64,000 nt of DNA, taken from Cinnamomum chago (Eukaryota > Streptophyta > Magnoliopsida > Laurales > Lauraceae). Positions 1-10,343 of the stretch are shown piece after piece. The DNA lies in NCBI GenBank assembly GCA_038049695.1, contig CP142457.1, positions 28,543,001-28,607,000 on the forward strand. The letters run 5' to 3'. The notes under the pieces are model-generated. The model was not told the DNA's origin. It was given only the letters and a program-made list of their open reading frames with translations, and made no database searches. The stretch's first letter is position 1. Each line of letters starts with the position of its first letter. The translations under genes were made by a program, and so were the position numbers.

Positions 1-345
1 CAAGGAAGTGACACTTTGTCGATACTTGCAAATTTTCAAAAATCATGGAGACGCAACATTCCAGTTGATATCCACAAACCCACAATTCAAACAAAAACCA
101 TGGTCCAAAAAAAGACCTCAAATTTCAAAAATCATAGGGAAGTGACATTCAATCAATACCCACAAAACCATTTTTTTCTAAAAAAGCAAGGAAACGACGC
201 TTAGTCGATACTTGCACCCAAATTCACGAGGAGGCGACATTCCATCGATACTCGCAACCGAATGAGTAAGGAGGTGACATTCCATTGATACTTACAAGAC
301 TATTCAACAAGGAGGCGACTTTTAGTCGATACTTGCATTTTTGAA
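1..345. repeat. Imperfect tandem repeat, GACATTCCATYGATACTYGCA motif
   Basis: A motif reading roughly GACATTCCATCGATACT then YRCAA recurs near 25, 55, 140, 195, 235, 275 and 318, spaced about 40-80 bases with A-rich fillers. It codes for nothing recognisable. It precedes a second, shorter-period array and the antisense reading frame, so I read it as part of the repeat-rich 3' region of the Tat-like retrotransposon. Confidence 0.6.
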
Positions 346-354
346 AACCAAAAC

Positions 355-900
355 CAGACTCTCATGCCAAAATCGGCTATAAACGCCACAAAAAATCGGT
401 TATAAATGTCAAAAACCTGGCTCTCATGCCAAAAAATCGGCTATAAACGCCACAAAATCGACTATCAATGCCACAAAATCGGCTATAAATGCCACAAAAC
501 CTGGCTTTCATGCCAATTCAAAATTTGGCTTTCATGCCAACAAAACAAAACTCCTTTTCCAAAACATCGGCTCTCATGCCAAAAATCGGCTATAAACGCC
601 ACAAAATCGACTATCAATGCCACAAACCTGGCTATCAATGCCAAAAACAAAATTTCAGCTTCCATGCCAAAAACAAATTTCGGTTTCCATGCCAAAAACA
701 AATCCCGGCTATTAATGCCACAAACAGAAATTTTGGCTCTCATGCCACAAACAGAACCGGCTTCCATGCCAACCCAAAATTTGGCTTTTACGCCACAAAA
801 TTCCGGCTTCCATGCCGACCCAAATTCGGCCTCCATGCCATCTCAAAATTCGGATTCCATGCCATCTCAAAATTCGGCTTTCACGCCAAAACAACCATTT
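355..900. repeat. Minisatellite with GGC-N6/7-GCC dyads, about 20 bp unit
   Basis: More than 20 imperfect units of about 18-24 bases, e.g. CGGCTATAAACGCCACAAAAT and TGGCTTTCATGCCAAAA. Nearly every unit has GGC and GCC about 6-7 bases apart, so each could form a tiny hairpin. Long open frames occur here on both strands but they only translate the repeat and are not genes. Related arrays with the arms swapped (GCC-N6-GGC) occur near 10630-10700 and 12165-12230. Confidence 0.75.
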
Positions 901-1301
901 CATAAAAGGTTTTTCACAAAACGACAAACTTTTGATCAAATTTCCAAACAAACATTCCCATTTAACTATTGCTTGAATTTTTCACAAAAGAATTTGAGTG
1001 AAAAGAGGGAATACAAAAAAAGAGAAGTGCTAAAAAAATGTTCACAAGCACTACAAGAGAAAGAGTACCAAAAAAATATATGTGTGTATACACGGGCACC
1101 AAAAAATAGAAAGAAAAGAAGAAAAAAAAGTTTGTTAAAAAAATCAGGAGCTCAGTCTCACATGGTCTTCAACCAAAGACTTAACTCCTCAAGCAGACTT
1201 TTGGCCTTAGCCTCTAAAGCTTCCAGGCCACGCTTCTTCAAAATCTTCCCATAAAATGTGGTAGAACGTCGCGATCCATCGGCAGCACAAGGGAGCTCTT
1301 C

Positions 1302-4300
1302 TCAAAGAATCTGCCATTGCTCGTACTCTTGAGTCTTCCTCCGGAGATTGCTCTCAGCCTCCTCAACTTGGTGAATCAGAGTCCCTTTTCTGGCACGAGA
1401 TTCCACAATGGCGGCCCATTTTACAGCAGCTTGTTCCTCCAATAGCTCAAGATGTTGCCTGGTCTCAACGACCTCTCTATCAACACAGCGCATATCTTTT
1501 GTCAGCTCAATGATAGCCAACTCGGTAACGTTCCTCTCCCGATCGAATCGCTTCCGAGTCTGCGAGATCTCTTTCAGTTCAGACTTGACCTCGCTAGAAG
1601 GCTTCAAAAACATCTCATTGAAGAAGTCACCACTTGGGAAGCTCTTGGTTTCATTCCACTTGTTCCCTAGAGCTATGAATTCATCAACTAAAGCCTTCGC
1701 ACTTGCAATGTTCAGACCGACTTCTTCGCTATCAGCAAGGATGTCCTGTACATGCTTGATCATGCCAAAGTCGGCTTCAAAATGGCCAGAAGAAAGAGTT
1801 TTGACCCATGAGCTTAAAACGCTCTTAAACACTTTCTTCGCATACTCAAGAGATGGCCTGGATGAAGGCTCACCCCTCTCCATTGATCGACTGCCCGTGT
1901 CATGTCCTGTTGGAGGAGTGATCATTAAGCTCTTTCTAACCGGAGACACTGGCGAAGGAATCTGCTCAGAAAATTTCATCTCACCTGCATTAAAACTGGA
2001 AGAAGAAGTCCTTACTTCCGGACCAACTGCAGGCATCCCCTGCTCTGGCCTTGGGGAAGACGGAGGAGCTTCTCTTGTCACCTCATAACTTGCCAGCCAA
2101 AAAAAAAAAAAAAAAGAAAGGTATGAATATGATCCTGTTGAAAAAATCATTATCATCAAGGTTATTGCTACAAATACCTTCTTCGACGATCAGCGGATTA
2201 CTTTCTGCCTCTATGAGTTCATCCGAAGCGTCGTCAAAGGCCGCATCCATGGATAGCTCGAAATTGTCGGAATCCTGTGACAAGTCAGCTGACAAAAAAA
2301 CGAGCAAGATGTTAGCATATGACAGCACAGACAAAAAAAAATACAAAGAAGTCATACCAGGTGAAGATTCTGGAATCACTCTAGAGTCCCTCGGTTCTTC
2401 TTCAGATGTCGCAATCGGATCCGTCACTGCTTCATCAGCCGGAACCTCAGGCATCACCAAGTCCTCATCTTCCACTGAAAAAGGGAGAAAAGGCGAATCA
2501 AAAAAAGAAAATCTCAATGAAAGAAATGGAAGAGAAAGAGGAAGAATCATACCTTCACCAACGGTCTCTTCTTCTCGGCTCCTCTTTTCTGGAGGCTCAT
2601 CAACATCCCCTGACATCTCTTCAGCAGTGGTGAGAGGGACTTCTAAATCAAGAGAGTCTTCATGCCGTCTCTTACTACGGCGCTGCACTCTCTTCCTCTT
2701 GCTTCTATGGGTTGATTTACTTGAAGTACCCGCCCCATTGTCAAAGTCAGGAGCTTCGCTTGATTCCTCACCGAATGGTCTGCTCTTCCCAGTAAACTCC
2801 ATGGAAGCCTTCGTTAGTTTCACTTGCATCCAAGTGTCGATCTCTGCTTCCTCCTCTTCTAGCTGTTCCAAGACCTCACTAGGTATCTCTTGTACATCTC
2901 TTGATCTGATGATGTTCTGCTCACTGAGAAAGCCAATCTTGTACCTCTCTCCGGAAAGGAAAGCTAGAACTTCCTCTCGGCGGACTCCATCTGATCTTCC
3001 AAGACCTTTCCCAGGAGATTGCTTGACATCAAGCTCCTTCTTAGAAAGCCCCCGGTACACTCAAAAGCATTCCACAAACCAATTCGTGAAGCCAGCAGTC
3101 CGGAAAGTGGGCAACTCAGGATAGGAAATCATGGCGGTAGTGTCCTCTGCACTGTAAAAGGCCCATGCATTCCTCCCGTCCTGCAAACCTCCAAAACGCT
3201 TCACCATGCTCGAAGGCGCTCCAACAACGCCTTGAGAGAAGCCCAACTGCAGCGCAAAACGAGAGGGAACATACGGATGTCTATCAATAAAAAGATGTCT
3301 CCGGTACACAATCGTACAAACACGTATGTTAAAAAGCCACCCCTTTTCTGCATTGGTCAAGAAGTAATGTCTTCCCGACCCTGCCCTAGTCAGAAGTAAT
3401 GTCTCCAAAATCAAAAGCCTTCTTATACAAATCCGGAGAAAGCTTCACTGAAGATTGCCCCGATCTCGACGTCCCTAAACCGTCGGATCCTCAAACGCGC
3501 AGACAAAAGAGATTCGGAAACCGCTGTCCCTCTAGCCAACCGAATCATGAAAGGGTCATCATCCTGCGCAACTCCTAATCGATGAAAGTCGGGACAGTGG
3601 TATACATACCACGAATAGAAAATATGGGCTGAAAATACCCTTTTCATAGGGAGCCCAAGCCGAACAAGAAAAGCAGCAGCCTGCAGTTCGGTACACAAGT
3701 AGGAGCACAGAGCAGGTATCTAAACAAGCCGCTCTATGAATGTCATCTGACAAGCCGGAAAAATACAGTGCGGCCTGATGTGTGTTCCATCTCCTCCAGC
3801 AAAAACAGCCTCACCCAACCAATAAGTGAGGTAAACAGCGAGATCTCTCCGCAGTGCAATGTCAGGATAAATGGCATCTGTACTCCCGAAGAACTTCTTC
3901 AAGTCATCTCGCATGACGAAGATCTTCTTCAAACCTGGGTTCTTAGCCCTAACATCGTGGGCCATACCATCAGAAGACTTTCCGCCGTCAAAGAAGTTGG
4001 AGCTACAATTCTTCCAACTGCTACATCGGACTTTCGAGTCCTCCTTCTCCTTCAAAAAACCATAGAAGGCGACGAGCTGAAAGTTCAGGAGCCTGAACTC
4101 CTCAAACTGCTCCTCAAAGACGTTGTCGATAGGCATAAACTCCTCATAGAGTTTGCCAAGGATAAGCAGCCCGGTGATGATGCTTAATTCCTTCAAAGTA
4201 AAACCAATCTCACCGTTCGTCACAATGAAGGTGTTGGTTTGTGGAAGGAATGACTCTAGCATGGCCATGAAGGCCTCATCAGAGAAAACCACGGTTTGCA

Positions 4301-5095
4301 GAAAAGCGCGAACCGCATAAAAAATCTCGCCTCCTTCAAAATGGCTCAGCCAACCTGCAGGGTGTGATCAGTCCATGATTCCCAGCTCGAATCAGTACTG
4401 AAACGGCCACGAAATCGAAAAGGCTTCACCCAACTATTGCCGTCACCTCGAAAAATGCCAAGGCCAACAGGTCTCAAATTGACTGACGGATGGTCAGAAC
4501 CTTGGTATCCGCTGGAGGGCATCAACATGTCCATACGAATAGGCGACTTCTCCGCATATCCGGAAGGGGCCGCCAACAAAAACCCCGGTCTTTATCACAT
4601 TGGTCATCTTCACCCAGCTTGGAGGATCCTCCCTCTTGGGACACGTGGGAGAAAGACTCATGATCGAGACAGTCCGATCAAAGGTGACTGGGTAGAAACA
4701 GTTCTCTCCTCACCATCTGCCGTGCAAGAGAACTGAAAACATCTCCTTTGGTACGTCAAGTCGTCAGAGACTGCGTCACCAAAGAAAAAGGTAGGCTTGG
4801 GCACAATGCTCTGATCATCCATGACCTAAGGACGATTGTTTACCATAATCTTATAAAACTCCTCATCTTTGAGAGCAATCAATCACTGCCTCATCTCATC
4901 ATGGTTGAGAGAGTCGCACTCTTCCAAGTTCTTCTCGACATACTGGACCTTCTCCCAGGCCTGCTGAACGGGCGCATTAGGAGACCTGGTAGACCGACGA
5001 GGTGCATCAGTAACAGGCCCCTTACCCTTGTTCGTCCTAGAAGAACTACCTGCAAAGGATGGAAAAGAAAAAAAATCATCGACCATCAAAATCAC
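1302..5095 (-). pseudogene. Antisense ORF of Tat-like element, plant-mobile-domain-like, broken
   Basis: Read on the minus strand from about 5095, a Ser/Arg-rich N-terminus (SSSRTNKGKGPVTDAPRRST) is followed, after stops and frame changes, by a region at 4292-3720 with GFTLKELSIITGLLILGKLY and EEFMP. That resembles the plant mobile domain / aminotransferase-like family common in plant gypsy elements. Further downstream are acidic Ser/Glu-rich frames (3060-2083) and a heptad-like, probably coiled-coil C-terminus (2159-1302, rich in E, R, Q and K). Frames change between 4292, 3698, 3414, 3060 and 2159; a long T-run (minus strand) lies near 2100-2115. Some gaps could be introns, but as it stands no single intact protein is encoded. 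No catalytic function is assigned; the role of these antisense frames is not established. Confidence 0.6.
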
Positions 5096-5100
5096 AAAAT

Positions 5101-5323
5101 TTTGCTAAAGAAAAATTCTAGCGAAATTTTGACATGATTTCAGGACAATTCCGAAGAAAAAGGAAACATCCTGAAGAAAATAGGAAGCTTGAAGATGAGC
5201 TCAACACCGTTGTTTTTGCTAAAGAAAAATTCTAGCGAAATTTTGACATGATTTCAGGACAATTCCGAAGAAAAAGGAAACAAACTGAAGAAAGTAGGAA
5301 GCTTGAAGATGAGCTCAACACCG
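5101..5323. repeat. 114-bp tandem duplication
   Basis: Copy 1 (5101-5214) and copy 2 (5215 to about 5323) share the run from TTTGCTAAAGAAAAATTC through AGCTCAACACCG with only a few differences. The duplication sits just upstream (in minus-strand terms) of the antisense reading frame. Confidence 0.85.
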
Positions 5324-5540
5324 CTGCAAGCTCAATGAAGCATCCTCAAAGAAGGTTTGAACTCAAACATTGCTGCGAGATCAAACCAATCACATCAAAT
5401 CTCTGCAAGCCTAAAAAAGGGCTCAACATCGCTGCGAGCTCCGAACTCAAAACTTGCAAAGCTCCTCAAAATCCAGCAAGATCAAGAAATGGCTCAACAT
5501 TGCTGCGAGCTTCAAATCCCAAAACTTGCAAAGATTTCCA
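5310..5540. repeat. Degenerate repeats, GCTCAACATYGCTGCGAGCT motif
   Basis: The motif GCTCAACA(C/T)(C/T)GCTGC(A/G)AG occurs near 5318, 5420 and 5492, and a related AACATTGCTGCGAG at 5367, with partly conserved spacers containing AAAACTTGCAAAG. It continues from the 114-bp duplication and is probably part of the same expanding array. Confidence 0.65.
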
Positions 5541-6239
5541 GGTATGCATCATCATGCTCCCAATCAATTTACTAAAAAGCATGCATAAAAAAAAATCAGC
5601 ATGCATTAGATGCTAGGAAAACTTTAACCAAAGTTTGATCAATTCCAACCCAACTTGGTCAAAACCAATCAAACTTTGTTAAAGTCAAAATTCATGTTGA
5701 CTTGACCAAGAGATTCTAGCCTTCTATTTTGATGCATCAAAAAAAAAAATATGCATGAACATCTTGGAATGCATAAACCTCATTATCTCAGTGAGCAAAG
5801 GAAAAAAAAAGAGAGAGAAATTTCTTCAAAAAAATGTTTTTTGCCAGCAGGCCGTGGCCCACTGCCACGTGACAGTACGGACCTGTCCGTACAGCCAAAG
5901 GAAAAAAAAACATGTAAAAAAAAGCCAGAAAAAAGGAAGCAGCACGTGAAAAAAAAGAAGAGAAAACACGTGAAGAAAAAAAAAAGAGAAGAGAAAAAAA
6001 AATTCTACTTCTACATGAAATTTCTTGTGGAGGAAGAGAATTTACTTAAAGCCATGGATGGAGAAGAAGAAAGAACTTGAAGATTCTTGGAGAAGAAGAG
6101 AAGTTCTTGATCTTGGAGCACTCTTGGAGACTTTTCAAAAAGAAAGCAATAAGGGCAAGAGATCCAACCTCCCCTTACTTTTATAGAAGAGAGCAAACCA
6201 AAAGAGAAAACAATGAGAAAAGAAAGGAGGTAAGTGCTA
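5541..6239. other. Low-complexity A-rich, TTGAC-rich stretch
   Basis: No gene recognised. 5610-5710 repeats CAAACTTTGTT and TTGAC/GTCAA words; 5800-6010 is dominated by A-runs and GAAAAAAAA. The short frames here are low-complexity Lys/Glu-rich and unsupported. Confidence 0.4.
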
Positions 6240-6475
6240 AAAATTAACAACCTTCCCAAAAGAAAAGAGATTTGAGATATTCTCTCCCAAAGAGAAGATT
6301 CTTTGAGAAATTTTCTCCAAAAAGAAAGGGAATGAGAAATATTCTCTCCCAAAGAGAGATACTTTGAGAAAATCTCTCCCAAAAGAAGGGAAGCTTGAGA
6401 GATTCTCTCCAAGTAAGAATATTTTTAGATATTCTCTATTCAAAAGAGATATTTTTAGATATTCTTTACAAAATG
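6240..6475. repeat. Degenerate ~30-bp repeat, ATTCTCTCCCAAAGAGA motif
   Basis: ATTCTCTCC(C/A)AAAAGA followed by a TTTGAGA word recurs six or more times at about 30-35-base spacing. The minus-strand frame here (SLGENIS, FLKESSL, LWERIS repeats) is a translation of the array. It belongs to the repeat-rich 3' region of the retrotransposon. Confidence 0.6.
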
Positions 6476-6641
6476 ACACAATGTGAGATCTAAGTCATCT
6501 TTAAAAGCTTAAGGTCCCATGGGCTAGCCCACTTGAGCCAGATTTCACCACCTAGGTACTAAAAGGGCTTCATTTCAAAAATTCCTCTTACCAAGAGCAT
6601 ACAAAATGGTTCCATGCATCTTTTGAGTTGATTGGACCACA

Positions 6642-6674
6642 CACAAAAAAATATATATATATATATATATATAT
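6642..6674. repeat. (AT)n microsatellite
   Basis: An A-run leads into about 12 AT dinucleotides. Confidence 0.9.
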
Positions 6675-6769
6675 CCAAGCCTCATGAGCTTCCAAAAATT
6701 TCAAACCATCCCACCTCATATACCAAATTGAGTCAAAATCTTGAAATTGACATTCCACAAAATCCAAAC

Positions 6770-7004
6770 TTGACTCCCTAGCTTGCCACATACAACTTGT
6801 TAGGTCACAAGGTCAAAACCAAATCAGACTCCCCCAATTTGCCCCATACAGCTTGTTGGGTTACAAGGTCAAAATCAAAAAAGTCAAACCCGGCCCCCTA
6901 ACCTGCTACATACAGCTTGTTAGGTCACAAGGTCAAAAAAAAAAAAAAATCCTTCTTAACCGCCTAATGCGCCACATAAAGCCCTTAGGTTTACAAGGTC
7001 AAAA
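6770..7004. repeat. ~65-bp tandem repeat ending ACAAGGTCAAAA
   Basis: Four units contain (G/C)CCACATACA(A/G)CTTGTTAGGT then CACAAGGTCAAAA at about 6785, 6843, 6905 and 6972. The last is the most diverged. The array ends about 200 bases before the polypurine tract, as expected for the hypervariable 3' untranslated region of such retrotransposons. Confidence 0.75.
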
Positions 7005-9545
7005 GGAAAACCCAAAATCCAACTCCCGCATATCATTTTCAAAACTTTGTCTTGAAATGGTATGTGATCCCTCTAATTACCATAAAATTCCCTTGGAAAC
7101 TCAAAAGGTTATTAAAAAAAATGCTCAAAGACCTAAGTCAAATCAAAAGCTCTCCTTGAAGTTTCTCTTCAAGGCACATCGGCTCCAAAAGCTATTCGTC
7201 GCTGTACCTCGAGGGGGAATTTGTTGACACCAAAAATGCCACTTTGCCTCTTCAATATCAAGAAGCCACATGAAACCGCATCTTACTACAAATGGGCAAT
7301 GCTACTTTAAGCATCAGGTCTTGTCAGAATCAAACAAAAACTGCAAGATTGTCCAAGACAACCAAAAGAGAGGTTCACATGAAGTTTCGGGCCATTCCAA
7401 CATCATTTGGCCTAACTTCACTCCTTCGGTAGCTGAACAGGCGTTCCTGGCGGCGATGGCGTCAAAGACACCAAAACTTCGATCAGAACCTACGGATGGT
7501 CTCAAAATACCTCCAAAAGGCTCCGTGCCAAATTTCAAGTCAAACTGACAACGTTTTACCCTCCATCAACCCTTGAACAGCAAAATCAAGCCTCTCAGCG
7601 GCGAGAACTACCGAGGCCATCACTCATCAAACGGAGCACATGGGCGGCTTCAACATGCTTCAAAAGGGCTGCACGTCAAATTTCAGGTCATTCCGACAAA
7701 GTTTGACCCGACTTTGACGCTCCGAAACAAAATCAAGGCTACCCGCGGTGGAACACCTTGGGACCACAACACCAAAATCGGAGCCAATGGACCACAACAT
7801 CTTCCCCGCAGCGAAATCAAGCATAGCAGCGACGAGACCCCAAACGGCTTCAAAACTCAAACAAAAGCCCATGGTTGGTCCTATCTACTGCTCAAGAGGC
7901 TTCACCTCAAATTTTGGGTCATTCCGACATTGTTTGACCTAGTTTCGACTCTTGACCGAAAATCGGCAACTCTACGTGGCAAGGTCTTCTGCTTTTCCAA
8001 AAAAATAGGAAACTTTGTGCTCCGGTTTTGCACGACTTCTCGTCAGTTTTTTTTCAGGAGAATCAAGCCAAAAAATGAGGAAAAATATCAAGAAAAATAC
8101 AGGAGAAAAAAGGACTGAAAAAACTCGAAAAATGGCCGAAGAAAAGGCGACCATGCTGGATTTCTGCCGGAAGGCCCGTTTTCCGATCCTTTTCGCATTT
8201 CGAGAATTCCAGTCTCTGTAGTTTTACAAAAAGGAAAACCCAAAATCCAAAACCTAAATCCAACTCCCTCATGTCATTTTCAAAACTTTGCCTTGAGATG
8301 GTACGTATTCCTTCTCATTACCATAAAAAAATAGGAAACTCAAAATGCTATAAAAAAATTCTCAAAGCCTCTTGGTCAAATCAAAAGCTCTCCTTCAAGT
8401 TTCTCTTCGAGGCACATCGACTCCAAAAGCTACTCGTCGCTGTACCTCGAGGGGGCATTTGTTGACACCAAAAATGTCACTTTGCCTCTTCAACATCAAG
8501 AAGCCACATGAAGCCGCATCCTACTACAAACGGGCAATGCTTCAAGCATCAGATCCTGTTAGAATCAAACAAAAACTACAAGATCCTTCAAGACAGCCAA
8601 AAAAGGAGTTCACATGAAGTTTCGGGCCATTTCAACATTATTTGACCCAACTTCACTCCTCCAACAACTGAGTAGGGGCTCCTAGCGGCGATGAAGTCAG
8701 AGACCCTGACACACAAAACAAAGGACACTGCTGGCCCCAAGATACCACCAGGAGGCTCTACATTAAGTTTCAGGCCATTCCGACACCATTTGGCCTAACT
8801 TCACTCCTTCGGCAGCCAAACAGGCGCTCTTGGCGCCGACGGCATCAAAGACATCAAAACTTCGATCAGAGCCTACGGATGGTCTCAAAATACATTCAAA
8901 AGGCTCCACGTCAAGTTTCAGGTCATTCCGGCGACGTTTGACTAGACTTTGATGCTCCGAAAGAAAATCGAGGCTACTGGCGGCGGAGCGCCCCGGGACC
9001 ATGACATCCAAATCAGAGCTAATGGATCATCTTAAAATGACTCTAACAGGCTCCCCGTCAAATTTCAGGACAATCGGATATCGGTTGACCACACATCAAA
9101 GCGTGACATCTTTCTCGCGGCGAAATCAAGCCTAGCAGCGACGGGACCCAAACGGCTTCCAAACTGCTCGAGAGGCTTCACCTCAAATTTCAGGTCATTC
9201 CGACATCGTTTGACCTAGTTTCGACTCTTGACAAAAAATCGGCAACTCTGCGCGACAAGATTTTCGGCTTTTCCAAAAAATAAGAAACTTTGTGCCCCGG
9301 TTTTGCACGACTTCTCGTCGGGTTTTCTTCAGGAGAATCAAGCCAAAAAATGAGGAAAAATGTCAAGAAAAATACAGGAGAAAAAAAGAAACAAAAAAAA
9401 AATGGCCGACGAAACGACGACCAAAGGGGAAAATTCCCCCATGGTCGCCGGCGACACTGGAAATCCGGTTCGCCGAATTTCCACCAAAAGGCCATTTTCT
9501 GGCTCCCTTTCGCATTTCAAGACGTCCAACCCCTGTGATTTTCCA
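7003..9545 (+). repeat. Two ~1.24-1.3 kb tandem units containing PPT and LTR start
   Basis: Unit 1 is about 7003-8227 and unit 2 about 8228-9545. They align through GGAAAACCCAAAATCCAA, the TCATTTTCAAAACTTTG block, the polypurine tract, TGTTGACACCAAAAATG, ACGAGAAGTCGTGC (minus sense) and CAGGAGAATCAAGCCAAAAA. Substitutions and small indels separate them, so the duplication is not very recent. Within the units GTTTCAGGTCATTCCGACA-type phrases recur, suggesting older internal duplication. No host gene lies here. Confidence 0.8.
7209..7222 (+). other. Polypurine tract and start of LTR (first copy)
   Basis: CGAGGGGGAATT immediately precedes TGTTGACACC. A G-rich purine tract abutting TG is the usual plus-strand primer site before a 3' LTR. 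It sets the element on the + strand. A second copy, CGAGGGGGCATT before TGTTGACACC, starts its LTR at 8460. Confidence 0.65.
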
Positions 9546-9899
9546 AAGTTCTTACTTTTGAGGCTTGCAGCCCGTCGATCTTCGTCAGCATCACGGATCC
9601 GCCATCAAAAGTACGAAATCGTCATTGATCGCTCCAAGATCGCCAACCGGCTGGAAAAAAAAGTACACTTTATGTCCGACCGATCGAGAAATCGACAAGA
9701 CAAGATGGTACCGCCCCGCTGTTAGCAATCTATGTTTGAAGTTGCATGATCATCCGACATCGATCAACATGAAGATCCATTGTCGATCATCGTAAGAAGA
9801 ATTCCAAAAGACGCGGCACGTCCCGCAACTCTTCAAATCCCCGGCGACCACTTAATGCTGTTGATTGACCCAACTAAATGTGGTCATTAACTCATTATT
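9546..9899. other. LTR-region sequence without a recognised gene
   Basis: Contains GATC-rich words near 9575-9690 and no supportable coding region. It lies between the 1.3-kb duplicated units and the TATA-like region and is read as LTR upstream sequence. Confidence 0.35.
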
Positions 9900-9904
9900 T
9901 TGGA

Positions 9905-10120
9905 CGGCCGAATCAGATTCAAGAGAATGGGAGTTACAAGTCAAAACCATCATGACATTAAAGCCATGAAACTCCTCTCATCATGGAGATTAAAGGCAAA
10001 TAAATGTCCATCATTCTCCATCGAGCAATCAGATTCAAGGAAAAAGGAGTTACAAAATCAAGAAATAAAAACTTGTAACTCCTCCCATCATGGAGCATTC
10101 AAGCCATCAATGCCCATAAA
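9905..10120. repeat. ~115-bp diverged direct repeat upstream of LTR TATA box
   Basis: AATCAGATTCAAG(A/G)..GGAGTTACAA and AACTCCTC(T/C)CATCATGGAG each occur twice (9911/9968 and 10026/10075). Duplicated blocks just upstream of a TATA box are common as enhancer-like repeats in LTR promoters; that role is inference. Confidence 0.6.
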
Positions 10121-10145
10121 CCCTCCTAAATGGCTACCAAAGGCC

Positions 10146-10153
10146 TATAAATA
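10146..10153 (+). promoter_or_regulatory. TATA-like box in LTR
   Basis: TATAAATA within AGGCCTATAAATAAGAGAG, downstream of duplicated blocks and upstream of the repeated LTR 3' section. It suits an LTR transcription start on the + strand, about 2.7 kb before the helicase start codon. Confidence 0.5.
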
Positions 10154-10343
10154 AGAGAGCATTCCAAGAAAAATGGATCCAGAAATCCATCGAAGAAAAA
10201 TAAGTCAGAAAGATCGTCCAGAATTCCTAGAAGCCCTGCTATTTTGAAGAAACTCTGCTGCAACAAACACCACAAGGTGATTGAAGTCCCTTGGGGAGCA
10301 TTGCCCCCAAGGCAAAGCCCCCTCTTCTCATTCAACATGGCCT

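Noticed and set aside
406-1254. A 282-residue + strand frame and overlapping minus-strand frames
   Set aside because: Most of the length translates the 20-bp minisatellite in several frames at once; the rest is Lys-rich low complexity.
1408-3124. Long + strand frames opposite the antisense reading frame
   Set aside because: Shadows of the minus-strand coding region; no domain likeness.
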